NCBI GenBank assembly: GCA_963745675.1
Contig: CAVUYM010000027.1
Span: 273,090-337,089, forward strand
DNA length: 64,000 nt
DNA from: JAUIIK01 sp963745675
GTDB lineage: Bacteria > Chloroflexota > Chloroflexia > Thermomicrobiales > CFX8
Reading direction: 5' to 3'
Shown one piece after another: positions 1-9,370 of the stretch. The notes under the pieces were generated by a model. It saw only the letters and a program-made list of their open reading frames with translations. It did not search any database and was not told the origin of the DNA. How positions within the stretch are numbered: the first letter of the stretch is position 1; every line of letters starts with the position of its first letter. A program made the position numbers and the translations under genes.

Positions 1-2
1 AC

Positions 3-500
3 ATCGAAGACCGCATCGAGAGACTTGAACGTTTCAACGAAAAAGTCACGAGCGCAAACTTCGAGCTTCGCGCTGCTCATCATCGCAGTGGAGGAGATCA
101 GTGGGTTGCGCAATTCACCGTTTCGACCCCGGGAAGGATTCTTCGTTCCGAGATGCGCGATCGCGATCAGCGCCACGCTGTCGACGTCGCTGTTGAAAAG
201 ATGCGAAAACAGGTACGGCGGTTCCATTCTCGCAAAATTCGACGAACCCGCCGCGATGCGGTCAATCTGGGACAGCTCGCAGCAGATCACGTTCAAGAGC
301 TTGAACAAAATGAGTTCGAGCCGCAGCCACTGGTGAAAACAAAGCGATTCGAATTCCTACCTATGGATGTCGAAGAAGCCATTGACCAGATGGAATTGTT
401 GGAGCATGACTTCTTTGTATTCCGCCACCGCGATTCCGGTGATACACAGGTCGTTTATCGGCGCAACGACGGGGCATACGGGCTGATTGAGCCCAGCTAG
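3..500 (+). CDS. hpf: Ribosome hibernation promoting factor, long form (5' partial)
   Basis: This protein dimerises and silences 70S ribosomes when growth slows. The reading frame is open from the window edge, so the start codon is missing. The first visible part is the end of the N-terminal S30AE/YfiA domain, rich in basic residues (RKQVRRFHSRKIRR). A charged linker follows, then the C-terminal dimerisation domain of the long form with the usual motif order: VKTKRFEFLPMDVEEAI, QMELLEHDFFVFRH, VVYRRNDGAYGLIEP. The C-terminal domain is complete and the frame is unbroken. The next gene starts about 120 bp downstream on the same strand. The family call is secure; only the N-terminus is lost. Confidence 0.93.
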   Translation: MEDRIERLERFNEKVTSANFELRAAHHRSGGDQWVAQFTVSTPGRILRSEMRDRDQRHAVDVAVEKMRKQVRRFHSRKIRRTRRDAVNLGQLAADHVQELEQNEFEPQPLVKTKRFEFLPMDVEEAIDQMELLEHDFFVFRHRDSGDTQVVYRRNDGAYGLIEPS

Positions 501-617
501 CCGTCTCCAGTAACGCGGGAATATATGCCTGCTTTATAACGTTGTTGACTCAGGCCTGCATTCCCGGCGCAGGCGTCGCCGTGTGCTGGTGTCTGAATGA
601 TGTAGGGAATCATCAAA

Positions 618-1947
618 GTGGTATCTGTTGCTTCAAGGCCCACTGCGCAGCTTACTGCGCTCTCGGGAATAACCCGAGTTGCCATGGTATCCGTGCACAC
701 CTCTCCGCTTAGTGCACTCGGAGGACCGGATGCCGGCGGTCTTACCGTTTACGTCTTGTCCCTCGCTGAACAGCTGGCTGCGAACCGGTATCAATGTCGA
801 TATCTTCACGCGCAGATTTGACACTTCAACGCCAGATGTCGTTGAACTTTCTCCTGGGATCAACGTGATTACCCTCACAGCCGGACCTCCGGAGAAATTA
901 CCGAAAGACGATCTCTACTGCCTGTTGCCGGATTTCGCGAGCGAAATGGCAATGTATGCATTGGAATCCGGACATCGCTACGACATCATACATACTCATT
1001 ATTGGCTTTCTGGCTGGGTTGGTCGCATTCTGAAGCGCTATTGGGATGTACCTGTCATCCACATGTATCACACCCTCGCCCACATGAAGAACGATGCGAC
1101 GCCCGACAATCCGATCGAATCCCCACTTCGCCTCCGAGTCGAACGCGAGCTCATCGGAGCAGTTGATCAGATCGTCGCTCCCAATCCAGATGAGCGTGCC
1201 GATCTGGTCTGGACTATGGGAGCAAAGGATTGCCAGGTTTGTACGCTGCCTCCTGGGATCGACCTCGAAAAGTTTCAGCCAACGAATGCATCAAATGCGA
1301 GAGCACGGTTCGGACTACCCGATGCGCCGCTCGTATTGTTCGTTGGCCGGATCGACCCGATCAAAGATGTAGACACCTTGTTGGCTGCCATGGCCGATCT
1401 CATTGCGCGGCTAGTCAGGAACCAGAGAAACCCTATCTCGCGATCGTCGGCGGCGAACTCGATGCCAACGGCAGAACCAATCGGCCCATCTTGCGAGCGT
1501 CGTCGAGAAATCCGCACGTCTGGGCATCGCAGATCAGATGATCTATCTTGGCTCTCGCCCGCAGTCTGAACTTGCCAGCCCTCTACGGCGCATCTACCGT
1601 CGTTGCAGTCTCGTCCCGCTACGAGTCCTTCGGTCTTGTCGCCGTCGAAGCGATGGCTTGCGGTACGCCTGTCGTTGCAACCCGCGTCGGCGGTATGCGC
1701 TTCACCGTTGAAGAAAATGTTAGCGGGCTACTCGTTCCACCGGCCGATCCGGTGGCGATGTCGGATGCACTTACACCAGATCATCTCAGATCGGGATTTT
1801 CGGGCGAGTCTCCAGGTCGGAGCGCGCCAGGCTGCGATCCGGTTTTCCTGGCATACCGTGGGCGCGGCGATGCAGCGAATGTACGAGCGTCTCGCCTCAG
1901 GAGACACGACTGAATCGCCCTGCTACGGTACGATCTACGCGTCTTAA
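618..1947 (+). CDS. GT4-family glycosyltransferase, interrupted by frameshifts
   Basis: The product transfers a sugar from a nucleotide or sugar-phosphate donor, and resembles the MshA / sucrose-phosphate-synthase branch of GT4. The N-terminus reads SVHTSPLSALGGPDAGGLTVYV, a donor-site glycine loop typical of that branch. DIIHTHYWLSGW, an acceptor-domain motif with LFVGRIDPIKDVDTL, and ESFGLVAVEAMACGTPVVAT with the GT4 E-x7-E pair follow. The protein is spread over three frames with shifts near 790, 1400, 1540 and 1775, and similarity continues cleanly across each. That favours base-calling errors over decay. GTG at 618 is the likely start. The acceptor cannot be told from sequence. Confidence 0.85.
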
Positions 1948-1975
1948 TTCGCTCAACCGAGGGTGCCATAGCTAC

Positions 1976-2609
1976 ATGCCTGCATTTATCGACCCAACAA
2001 AGTGCAATCGCAACTGGGATCAATGTTTTCCGGCACGTGTTTGCCCGGAATCCGCACTGACATTTTCTGATGATCACTGGGGTGTCGATCGACTCGGCTC
2101 AGTGCGGCGAATGTCCTGGTCCTTGTGTCAACTTCTGCGACGGCTACGCGATCATGTACGATCGCAATCCGGAAACGTTCGATATCATGCGACGCCAGGT
2201 CCTCGACGGACTCTCAGAGTCGGAGGCGTTGAAGCCCGTCAAGCACTCGAGGCGGCTGAAGCCGAAAAGAAATCCAGCGCAAGCGCCGTACTCGAAGTAA
2301 CGATGGATAACTTCGTCGCGGAAGTCATGAAGCGGAGGTGCCAGTCGTCGCGGATTTCTGGGCGCCTTGGTGCGGTCCCTGCAAGGCGATGGCGCCGATC
2401 TTCGAAGATCTCGCGGCACAATACAGCCGCGCGTAAAGTTCGTAAAGATCAACACCGAAGAAGAACCGCAGCTCGCCGCACATTTCCGTATCACAAGCAT
2501 CCCTACCCTACTCGTGTTTCAGGGCGGCCAACTCGTCGATGGCACCGTCGGCGCGCTGCCCCGAGACGCAACTAGAGCAACTGGTCGAGCGAGTAGCGGG
2601 ACCCGGTAG
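1976..2609 (+). CDS. Fe-S-type cysteine-rich domain fused to thioredoxin (frameshifted)
   Basis: The N-terminal ~60 residues carry two cysteine groups, CNRNWDQCFPARVCP (C-x6-C-x5-C) and CGECPGPCVNFC (C-x2-C-x3-C-x3-C), a pattern fitting one or two Fe-S clusters. A short Ala/Glu-rich linker leads into a full thioredoxin: VLEVTMDNFVAEV, then VPVVADFWAPWCGPCKAMAP with the WCGPCK redox site, then the cis-Pro segment ITSIPTLLVFQGG. Shifts near 2075, 2240, 2340, 2435 and 2575 break the frame. After correction the linker runs into thioredoxin without a stop, so I read one fused protein; two adjacent genes (second start ATG 2303) is the alternative. The 3' end is approximate. The likely role is thiol-disulfide exchange coupled to an Fe-S centre. 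Confidence 0.7.
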
Positions 2610-2643
2610 AGGTTGGCTCGAGGCCGAATCCGGAGCCGGGAAC

Positions 2644-3364
2644 GTGACTCGAGCAACCCTATTTCCGTGTCGCGCCGGACGTGTTCGAACGCTTCCCGGA
2701 CTACATCGTTGCTTGCGTCGTTGCGCGTGAATCTGGATACCCGAAGCTGCAACCGGGCGGTTCGATAGATTTGTGCGAGAACGCCGAGATTCGCGCCCGA
2801 GCGACCTACGCAGATCTGGAACTGAAAGCACAAGACCCATTTGCAGCATGGAGAGACGCATTCTCAAACGCAGGTTGGTCGGCAAGCCGATTTCCCGCCT
2901 CCGTCGAGGCAATTCACAAACGAATTCAGCGCGGTGACGATCTACCTCGCATCAACCCGCTCGTAGATCTATCGAACAGTGCAGTGCTCTACTATGCCGT
3001 GCCCGTCGGAACGCACGATATCGACACATTGTGGTGAATCCGCTTGAAGTGCGCTTGGCACGTGATGACGATGTCTTCATCGCGATGAACGGCGACCGAG
3101 AAATCCTGATCCAGGAGAAATCGTCTACGCGGTTGGTTCTGACATTCGCACCCGTAGATGGGTCTGGAGGCAGGGCGAAACGGTCTCGTCTCCGGCGACG
3201 CGACGAATCTGATTTTTCCGATTGACGGATTCGCAAGCCGAACGAACGACGCTGTTCTCGCCGCCCAGAACTATCTGGCGAAGATCTGTGAAACTGAATT
3301 CGGCGCACGCGTCGAATCGGCACTGATCACCGCCGCAAACCCTGAACTAGTGCTCGAAAGCTAG
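2644..3364 (+). CDS. Stand-alone B3/B4 tRNA-editing-like domain protein (frameshifted)
   Basis: The product matches the B3/B4 domain of phenylalanyl-tRNA synthetase beta subunit as a free-standing protein of about 235 residues. Visible motifs are FRVAPDVFERFPDYIVACVV, HKRIQRGDDLPRINPLVDL (the conserved N-P-L-V-D core), SGDATNLIFPIDGF and a C-terminal ELVLES. Free-standing members are usually proposed to act on mischarged tRNA or D-amino acids; this is family knowledge and not shown here. Shifts lie near 3030 and 3140. The start is uncertain because the coding frame has a stop at 2645: GTG 2644 in another frame plus an indel, or GTG 2681, are the choices. The stop overlaps the convergent M20 peptidase. 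Confidence 0.75.
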
Positions 3365-4512
3365 CTCGTCATTATCAAAGATCGTGCGAGCAGGGCCGTG
3401 ATCAGCGCAGTTCTCCCGCTAACCTTCTGGATCTCGATATGTTCGGATTCTGCGTGCGCTCCATCGCCAGGACAACCAAGACCGTCGATTGTCGGGATTC
3501 CCAATGCGGCGGTGAAGTTGCCGTCAGAACCGCCACCCGTCGAAGACTCGAATACCTCCTGGCCAATCGAGGCGGCAATCTCCCGTGCTCGGGCAAAAGC
3601 GTCCAGGACATGCGGTGAACGTTCCATCGGGGGGCGATTAAGTTCTCCTTCAACCTGGACAGAGGCGCCTTCTAACATCGGCGAAGCGGATTGGATGAGA
3701 GGGACGAGGCGATCCGCCTCCGCCAGGGTTTCGACACGAAGATCAATAAGGGCGGTAGCTTCAGCTGCAACAACGTTGCGTTTCGTCCCCCCTGAAATCA
3801 CGCCGACGTTCACCGTCGTACCCTGAGCGTAGTCAGTCAGGCTGTGCAGCCATTGAATTTGACGGGCCAGCTCTTCAATGGCACTAACACCGCTGGCGTG
3901 GTCCGCTCCTGCATGAGCGGCTTTGCCCGTTACCGTCATCGTGAACATCCCGACGCCCTTGCGTTGTGTCTTCAGAGCATCATTTGGCGGCACTGGCGGT
4001 TCGAGACAAAGAACTGTAGATGACTCCCTGGCCAAGGATTCGATATAGCTGGCGCGAAACCGGTGAGCCAACCTCTTCCTCCGTATTGATAAGCCAGACG
4101 ATCGGACGACCAAACGCATCGAGATCCCGAAGGATGTCGATTGCGGTGAGCATCATCGCAACGGACGCCTTCATGTCGTAGATGCCCGGTCCGCGCCCTT
4201 GCTGTCATCGATTTCGCACGGGATGCGATCGAGCGTGCCGACAGGCCAGACGGTATCAATATGCGTCATGACGAAGAGCGGTTTCCGATCGTTGCCCGGC
4301 CAGCGAGCGACGAGCAAATCTCCAAACTCAGACTGCGCAATACGTTCGACGGATCCGCCGCGCTGTCGAATCTGCTCATCAAGAAAATCAACGAGGCGGT
4401 CAACGGCCTGTTTTTCACTCGAAGGACTCTCGAACTCCACGATCTTCCGTAGGAATTCTAGCGTTACTGGGGTAGCGCCTTGCGCTTGCTGTAGAATCGG
4501 CGACTCAGTCAT
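3361..4512 (-). CDS. M20 family metallopeptidase (glutamate carboxypeptidase-like), frameshifted
   Basis: This is a di-zinc amidohydrolase/peptidase of the CPG2/ArgE/DapE type, about 385 residues. The metal and catalytic residues are in order: THIDTVWPVG (His and Asp), GPGIYDMK (bridging Asp), NTEEEVGSP (catalytic Glu pair), the dimerisation-domain motif GKAAHAGAD, and the last metal His in GDGAHAESEH. The ATG at 4512 has GGAGAA six bases upstream and is preferred to the ATG seven codons earlier. Indels near 4172 and 4080 split it into three frames. The C-terminal two thirds are intact. The substrate is probably an N-acyl or gamma-glutamyl amino acid, but the sequence does not fix it. Confidence 0.87.
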
Positions 4513-4559
4513 GACTTCTCCTGGTTCCAGCACTTGGCCTGTGCGGTCAGCTACGCACG

Positions 4560-4896
4560 CTAGTCATTCTCGCGCGCGCGGCGTTGGCGATAGTATTTGC
4601 GGCTCTTCGGGATAGGACGTGATTCTTCCGCGGCAAACTCGGCTGCACGTTGGGAGGCTGCAGATTGAAGATCATCTTGCAACTCCATAAGCTCATCATA
4701 AACACGGATATTTGCGTGCGCTACCGGAGTCCGCGAAAGCAGCCCGACAATCTGAGACAAGGGAAGCCTGGGCGCGGTCAGCACCCGGTTCTGATGCGCG
4801 CTTGATCATCGTGTCGACAAGTTCAAGCGTTTCTGTACGGGCGTCGCGTTCCATCAACTGCCCTCGAATTTGAACCAATCCGTCACGAACATTCAT
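4560..4896 (-). CDS. Small charged hypothetical protein (one frameshift)
   Basis: I do not recognise this gene. Two overlapping minus-strand frames join near 4780 to give about 110 residues: an N-terminus MNVRDGLVQIRGQLMERD, a helical centre (PLSQIVGLLSRTPVAHANI), an acidic helix VYDELMELQDDLQ, and a strongly basic tail SRKYYRQRRARE. No signal peptide or membrane segment is seen. It lies between the M20 peptidase and the alkyltransferase-like gene, all on the minus strand, and could share their transcript. The join is inferred from the sense of the helices on both sides and needs resequencing. Confidence 0.45.
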
Positions 4897-4938
4897 GGTC
4901 AGGAACTCCTATGTTTGCGTTCGAATGCCTCCGCAAGC

Positions 4939-5286
4939 CTACCGCCTCTCTTCAGGATTGTCTTCCATCGGTGGAATCCAGAGATGACGATCGAGGTCTA
5001 CACGGTATTCGTCCGAAAAAGTCACGCCTTCATCTTCAAGAAGATGGCGCATAACATCGGGATGACCCCAGCTCCAGCCTCCCGAAAATTCTCCATACCT
5101 GTTCACGACACGATGAGCATGCTGACCGACATCTTCGGGACACGAATGGAGCGCCCAACCGACCATGCGCGCCGCACGACGATTACCCAGAACCGCCGCA
5201 ATCGTTCCGTACGTCGTCACTTTTCCAGGCGGAATGCTGACGACAATTTCCCAAACGCGCTCCGGAAACGAACGTTCAGGCTCCAT
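4939..5286 (-). CDS. Alkyltransferase-like (ATL) protein, MGMT superfamily
   Basis: The product resembles the DNA-binding domain of O6-alkylguanine-DNA alkyltransferase. It shows FPERVWEIVVSIPPGKVTTYG, the helix-turn-helix arginine-finger segment GNRRAARMVGWALHS, and HRVVNRYGEFSGGW. The active-site PCHRV of true MGMT is replaced: the window has QHAHRV with no cysteine. That makes it an ATL protein, which binds O6-alkylguanine and flags it for nucleotide excision repair. That fits the presence of uvrA and uvrB in the same window, although they are not adjacent. The reading frame is intact, 115 residues from ATG 5286; a GTG four codons earlier is possible. Confidence 0.88.
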   Translation of the reverse strand: MEPERSFPERVWEIVVSIPPGKVTTYGTIAAVLGNRRAARMVGWALHSCPEDVGQHAHRVVNRYGEFSGGWSWGHPDVMRHLLEDEGVTFSDEYRVDLDRHLWIPPMEDNPEERR

Positions 5287-5513
5287 CGTACATTGCACTC
5301 ATCCATCGACTCTGCCAACCCGATATTCTGGATTCCTTCGGAGAACAAATATAGCCAGCCGAACGACCAACAGGTCACTTTAGCCCGTCACTTCGGCCCT
5401 GAACGGCTATTGTAAACTTCAATATCGGCGTCGAGCAGCGCGACGGACTGTGCTGCCCGTTCGTTCTATGCATTACGAGCGCCACGTTTTCGAAATTTGA
5501 GGACCTTACAGAC

Positions 5514-8101
5514 ATGCGAAAACTACTAAGCAAAATCCTGGGCAGTCCAAACGCCCGTGAACTCGATCGCCTGCGAACCATCGCCGATGAAGTTAATGCA
5601 CTCGCCAGACGAATATGCAGCGATGAGCTGACGAACGAGCTACGTGAAATGACTCCGAAGTTACGCGGAGAACTGGAAACAGGCATCGAACTCGACGACA
5701 TTCTGCCGGACGCATTCGCTGCCGCGCGAGAGGTTGCGTGGAGAACGCTCCAGCAGCGCCCATACGATGTCCAGGTGATGGGCGGGGTCGCGCTGCACGA
5801 AGGCAAGGTCGCGGAGATGAAGACCGGTGAAGGAAAAACCCTCACCGCGACTCTGCCCATGTACCTCAACGCCCTGGAAGGCAAAGGGGCGCACCTCGTA
5901 ACGGTCAACGACTACCTCGCAAAGCGCGACACGCAGTGGATGGGCCAGATCTATCACGCTCTCGGTCTCACCGTTGGCTGTATCCAGCATGAGAGCGGAT
6001 TGCAATTCGATCCTGACTATGAGGGCGAAGACGAGCGATCGCAACATTTGCGACCCGTCTCGCGGCGAGATGCCTACGCATGCGACATCACCTACGGCAC
6101 CAACAATGAGTTCGGGTTTGACTACCTTCGCGACAATATGGCGCCTGATCTCGAGCGAACGGTCCAGCGCGGCCTCCACTACTGCATCGTAGACGAGGTC
6201 GACAACATCCTCATCGACGAAGCCCGCACCCCGCTCATCATTTCCGGGCAGGCTGAAGAAAACGTAGACCGCTACTATCAATTCTCACAGTATGTCCGTC
6301 AACTTCGCAATGACGTCCACTTCGAGATAGACCTCAAGCGCAAATCTGTCACGCTCACAGAAGACGGTATCGACCGCGTCGAGTCGCTGCTTGGTATTGC
6401 CGAGGGCGAGACGCTCTACGACGACCGCTACGAGGAGTACACCCACTATCTCGATCAGGCACTCAAGGCGCACGCAATCTTCAAGCGGGATCGCGACTAC
6501 ATCGTGCGTGATGGCGAAGTGATCATCATCGATGAATTCACCGGTCGCCAGATGATCGGCCGACGCTTCTCCGAAGGTCTGCACCAATCGATCGAAGCGA
6601 AAGAGAACGTCAGAGTTCAACGAGAAACGGTCACCGAAGCGACCATCACCTTCCAGAACTACTTCAGGCTTTATGACAAACTGGCCGGGATGACAGGGAC
6701 GGCCGAAACCGAGGCCGAAGAGCTGTATACCATCTATGGTCTCGACGTCGTCGTTATTCCAACCGACCGCAAAATGATTCGCGAAGATAAAACCGACGTC
6801 GTCTATCGGACGGAACTCGGCAAATTCAATGCGATCGTCGAAGAGATTCGAAATCAAGTAGCGAGTGGACGACCCGTGCTGGTCGGTACCACTTCAATCG
6901 AAAAATCTGAGTTGCTTTCCGAGATGCTGCGACGAAAAGGCATTCAGCACATGTCCTAAATGCGAAGCAGCACGAGCGCGAAGCTGAGATCGTGGCTTTC
7001 GCGGGAGAGCCAGGTTCAGTGACGATTGCGACGAACATGGCCGGCCGCGGCACCGATATCAAGCTTGGCGACGGCGTTGCAGAAGCTGGCGGACTCCATA
7101 TTATCGGTACGGAACGCCACGAATCTAGACGTATCGACAATCAGCTCCGAGGCCGAGCGGGTCGCCAGGGAGATCCGGGCAGCAGCCGGTTCTACCTTTC
7201 CCTTGAGGACGACCTTATGCGTCGCTTTGCCGGCGATCGCATCGGATCGCTGATGGAACGGCTCGGTGTCGACGATGATATGCCCATCGAACACGGGCTG
7301 ATATCCAAGACAATCGAAAATTCCCAGACGAAGGTTGAAGGCCACAACTTCGACATTCGAAAGCACGTTGTCGAATATGACGATGTGATGAACCGACAGC
7401 GCGAAGTCATTTACGCCCGCCGGAGAGCGATCCTCGAAGGCGACGACATGCGCGATCGAGTACTCGATCATATCCATGGTCAGATCGATGTCATCGTCGA
7501 CGTTCACTGGCCCGATGAACGCAGCGCAGTACCAGAGTTCGAGGAGATAATCTCGGCCTATGGAGCCATCGTTCCGATGACGGACCTTGATGTTGCGGAC
7601 ATCGAACACCTGTCCCGCGAAGAAATCATCGAGCTCTTGATCGACGATGCAGAGAAGCACTACGAGCAGAAGGAAGACGAGATCGGTCACGATCTCATGC
7701 GGCGCATAGAACGCGCGCTACTGCTGAATGTTATGGATCGATTGTGGCGCGAAAACCTCACTCAGATGGACGACATGCGCCAGGGCGTCGGTCTACAGGC
7801 TTACGCGCAGAAAGATCCTTTGGTCGCCTATAAGACACAGGGCTTTGAAATGTTCCAGGCGCTTCTACGCAATATCGAGTACGACGTTGCCCATCAGATC
7901 TACACGATCAACGTAGAGCGACGCCCAATCCAGCGCTTGACTCAACCGGTCATGACGAATGCACCGGGCGCGAACGGAGCGGTTTCTTCCGCGGAAACGA
8001 CAAAGATGAACAAAGTGGGGCGCAACGACCCCTGCCCCTGTGGAAGCGGCAAGAAATACAAACACTGTCATGGCAGACGAGGTTTGGTTACGGCCGACTA
8101 G
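5514..8101 (+). CDS. secA: Preprotein translocase ATPase SecA (one frameshift)
   Basis: SecA drives Sec-dependent export at the SecYEG channel. The Walker A motif EMKTGEGKT is near residue 100, the DEAD-type box VDEVDNILIDEA near 225, and NMAGRGTDIKLG and QLRGRAGRQGDPGSS in the second nucleotide-binding fold. The zinc-binding SEC-C tail CPCGSGKKYKHCHG is present at the C-terminus. A one-base loss near 6950 creates a TAA just after GIQH, before LNAKQHEREAEIV; everything on both sides is conserved. With that base restored the length is about 860 residues, normal for the family. A GAGG sequence lies 11 bases before the ATG at 5514. No other sec gene is adjacent. Confidence 0.96.
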
Positions 8102-8405
8102 ACTGGATTCCCGAATGTTGCAGGAATTGGGTCCTGGTCCGCTGAAGGAGCGATGATCCTAATCGGCTGACCGATTGTTGCGAACGTATCCGGGCTAACA
8201 CGAGGATACTTGTTCAACCAAATTGAGAGTGAGTTGCCGTTTTCGCCATTACAAGACGCTCGTTGGGCGTCCTATTGAGGGAATCCAAGTCCGTCCCATA
8301 AATTGGATGGACCCACTGACACGAGGACCGTCTCTACAACCTTGGCGTATAAAATAGCAACGCCGACTTTCGTTTCATCTGGCGCTATACCATGCCGCTT
8401 GTGGA
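8102..8405. other. Intergenic stretch between secA and a convergent gene
   Basis: This 304-bp interval separates two convergent genes. I see no coding frame with family similarity. Short inverted repeats are present, for example GACGC/GCGTC near 8263-8279 and GTATCC/GGATAC near 8189-8211, neither with a run of T. They may contribute to termination of secA, but the evidence is weak. Confidence 0.4.
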
Positions 8406-9266
8406 CTACATTTCAGGCTCGTAGCCTTCTAGGTCAAGCATGAGCAAACGCGCCTGCTCAACGACTCCGCACAGCGCGGCTTTTACGTTTTCTCGACGAT
8501 CAGCGGATAGTAAGCCGAAGTAGACGACAGCCGTTCCGAGCCCGAGCCAAGCCAGCGCCGCCATCGACTCTTTCGTGGCGTCGGTCGTGGATCCGACCAC
8601 TCGTGCAAGCGGATCTGAGATGTGTTCTCGCGCCGCGCTCTGCGACTTTTCTTTCGCCACCCTTAGGGATTCGGGAGCCGACGCTACTTCATGCTCGATT
8701 GACACGAGCCCGTCAGAAACACGAGAGAGGATTCCATCGTCAGTAGCATCTTCTGATTCTCTACCCGGCGTCTCACTCCCAATAAACTGGCTCAGCTTCT
8801 TAATGCTTTCAGATCGGAGATCTTGCCAATCGGCCGTCGGCCCGTCCGACAGATTCGATGCAATGATCTGTTTTCCGAGTGCCTTAACCTGGTTGATGTA
8901 GGAATTCCAGGGTCGCGGCCGACTGGCCGGGACTCGTTCCCTGGCAGCTGAAATTGCCGCGCGAGCATCCACATGGGGAGTTGCTCGCTTTGCCATAGAA
9001 ACCGAGCTTTGTCGCGCGGTTTCAATCGCGCTTCGAAGCGGCTCAGCGTCTATTGAAACATCAAGCGTAGATATGGATGGGATAGAGATATTTCCTGATT
9101 CGCGTGCACGGGTCAGGACGGATTGCAATTGCGAAGATCCGACCCTGTTTGATGACCCGCTGTCCTGACCACGACCTAATCCAATAACAATACCGCCAAG
9201 CGCGCTCGCGGCGACAGCGGCGATGGTAACGATCTCGGTATCGGAGAACGCTCGTACTCGATTCAT
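8406..9266 (-). CDS. Hypothetical protein with two predicted membrane segments
   Basis: I do not recognise this 286-residue protein. It has a hydrophobic segment near residues 12-30 (VTIAAVAASALGGIVIGLG), a long polar Ser/Ala/Arg/Glu-rich middle with helical character, and a second hydrophobic segment near 240-257 (MAALAWLGLGTAVVYFGLL) followed by RRENVKAALCGVVEQARLL. The arrangement suggests a membrane protein with a large extracytoplasmic or cytoplasmic stalk. The reading frame is intact and the ATG at 9266 is the obvious start. It lies alone on the minus strand between secA and mnmG, both on the plus strand. No function is assigned. Confidence 0.7.
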   Translation of the reverse strand: MNRVRAFSDTEIVTIAAVAASALGGIVIGLGRGQDSGSSNRVGSSQLQSVLTRARESGNISIPSISTLDVSIDAEPLRSAIETARQSSVSMAKRATPHVDARAAISAARERVPASRPRPWNSYINQVKALGKQIIASNLSDGPTADWQDLRSESIKKLSQFIGSETPGRESEDATDDGILSRVSDGLVSIEHEVASAPESLRVAKEKSQSAAREHISDPLARVVGSTTDATKESMAALAWLGLGTAVVYFGLLSADRRENVKAALCGVVEQARLLMLDLEGYEPEM

Positions 9267-9370
9267 GGCCGCTCCTTCTAAGATGCCCCTAAATACCTGC
9301 TCTAACCAATTGTAACGCCCTGCCCTTACATTGCCCGTTTCTAGGCAACAACCATATACTTCTCAGCAAT

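Noticed and set aside
7016..7690. Long open frame antisense to secA (224 codons)
   Set aside because: It mirrors conserved secA coding sequence, shows no family motif and has the composition expected of a shadow frame. A similar antisense frame at 5661-6281 is rejected for the same reason.
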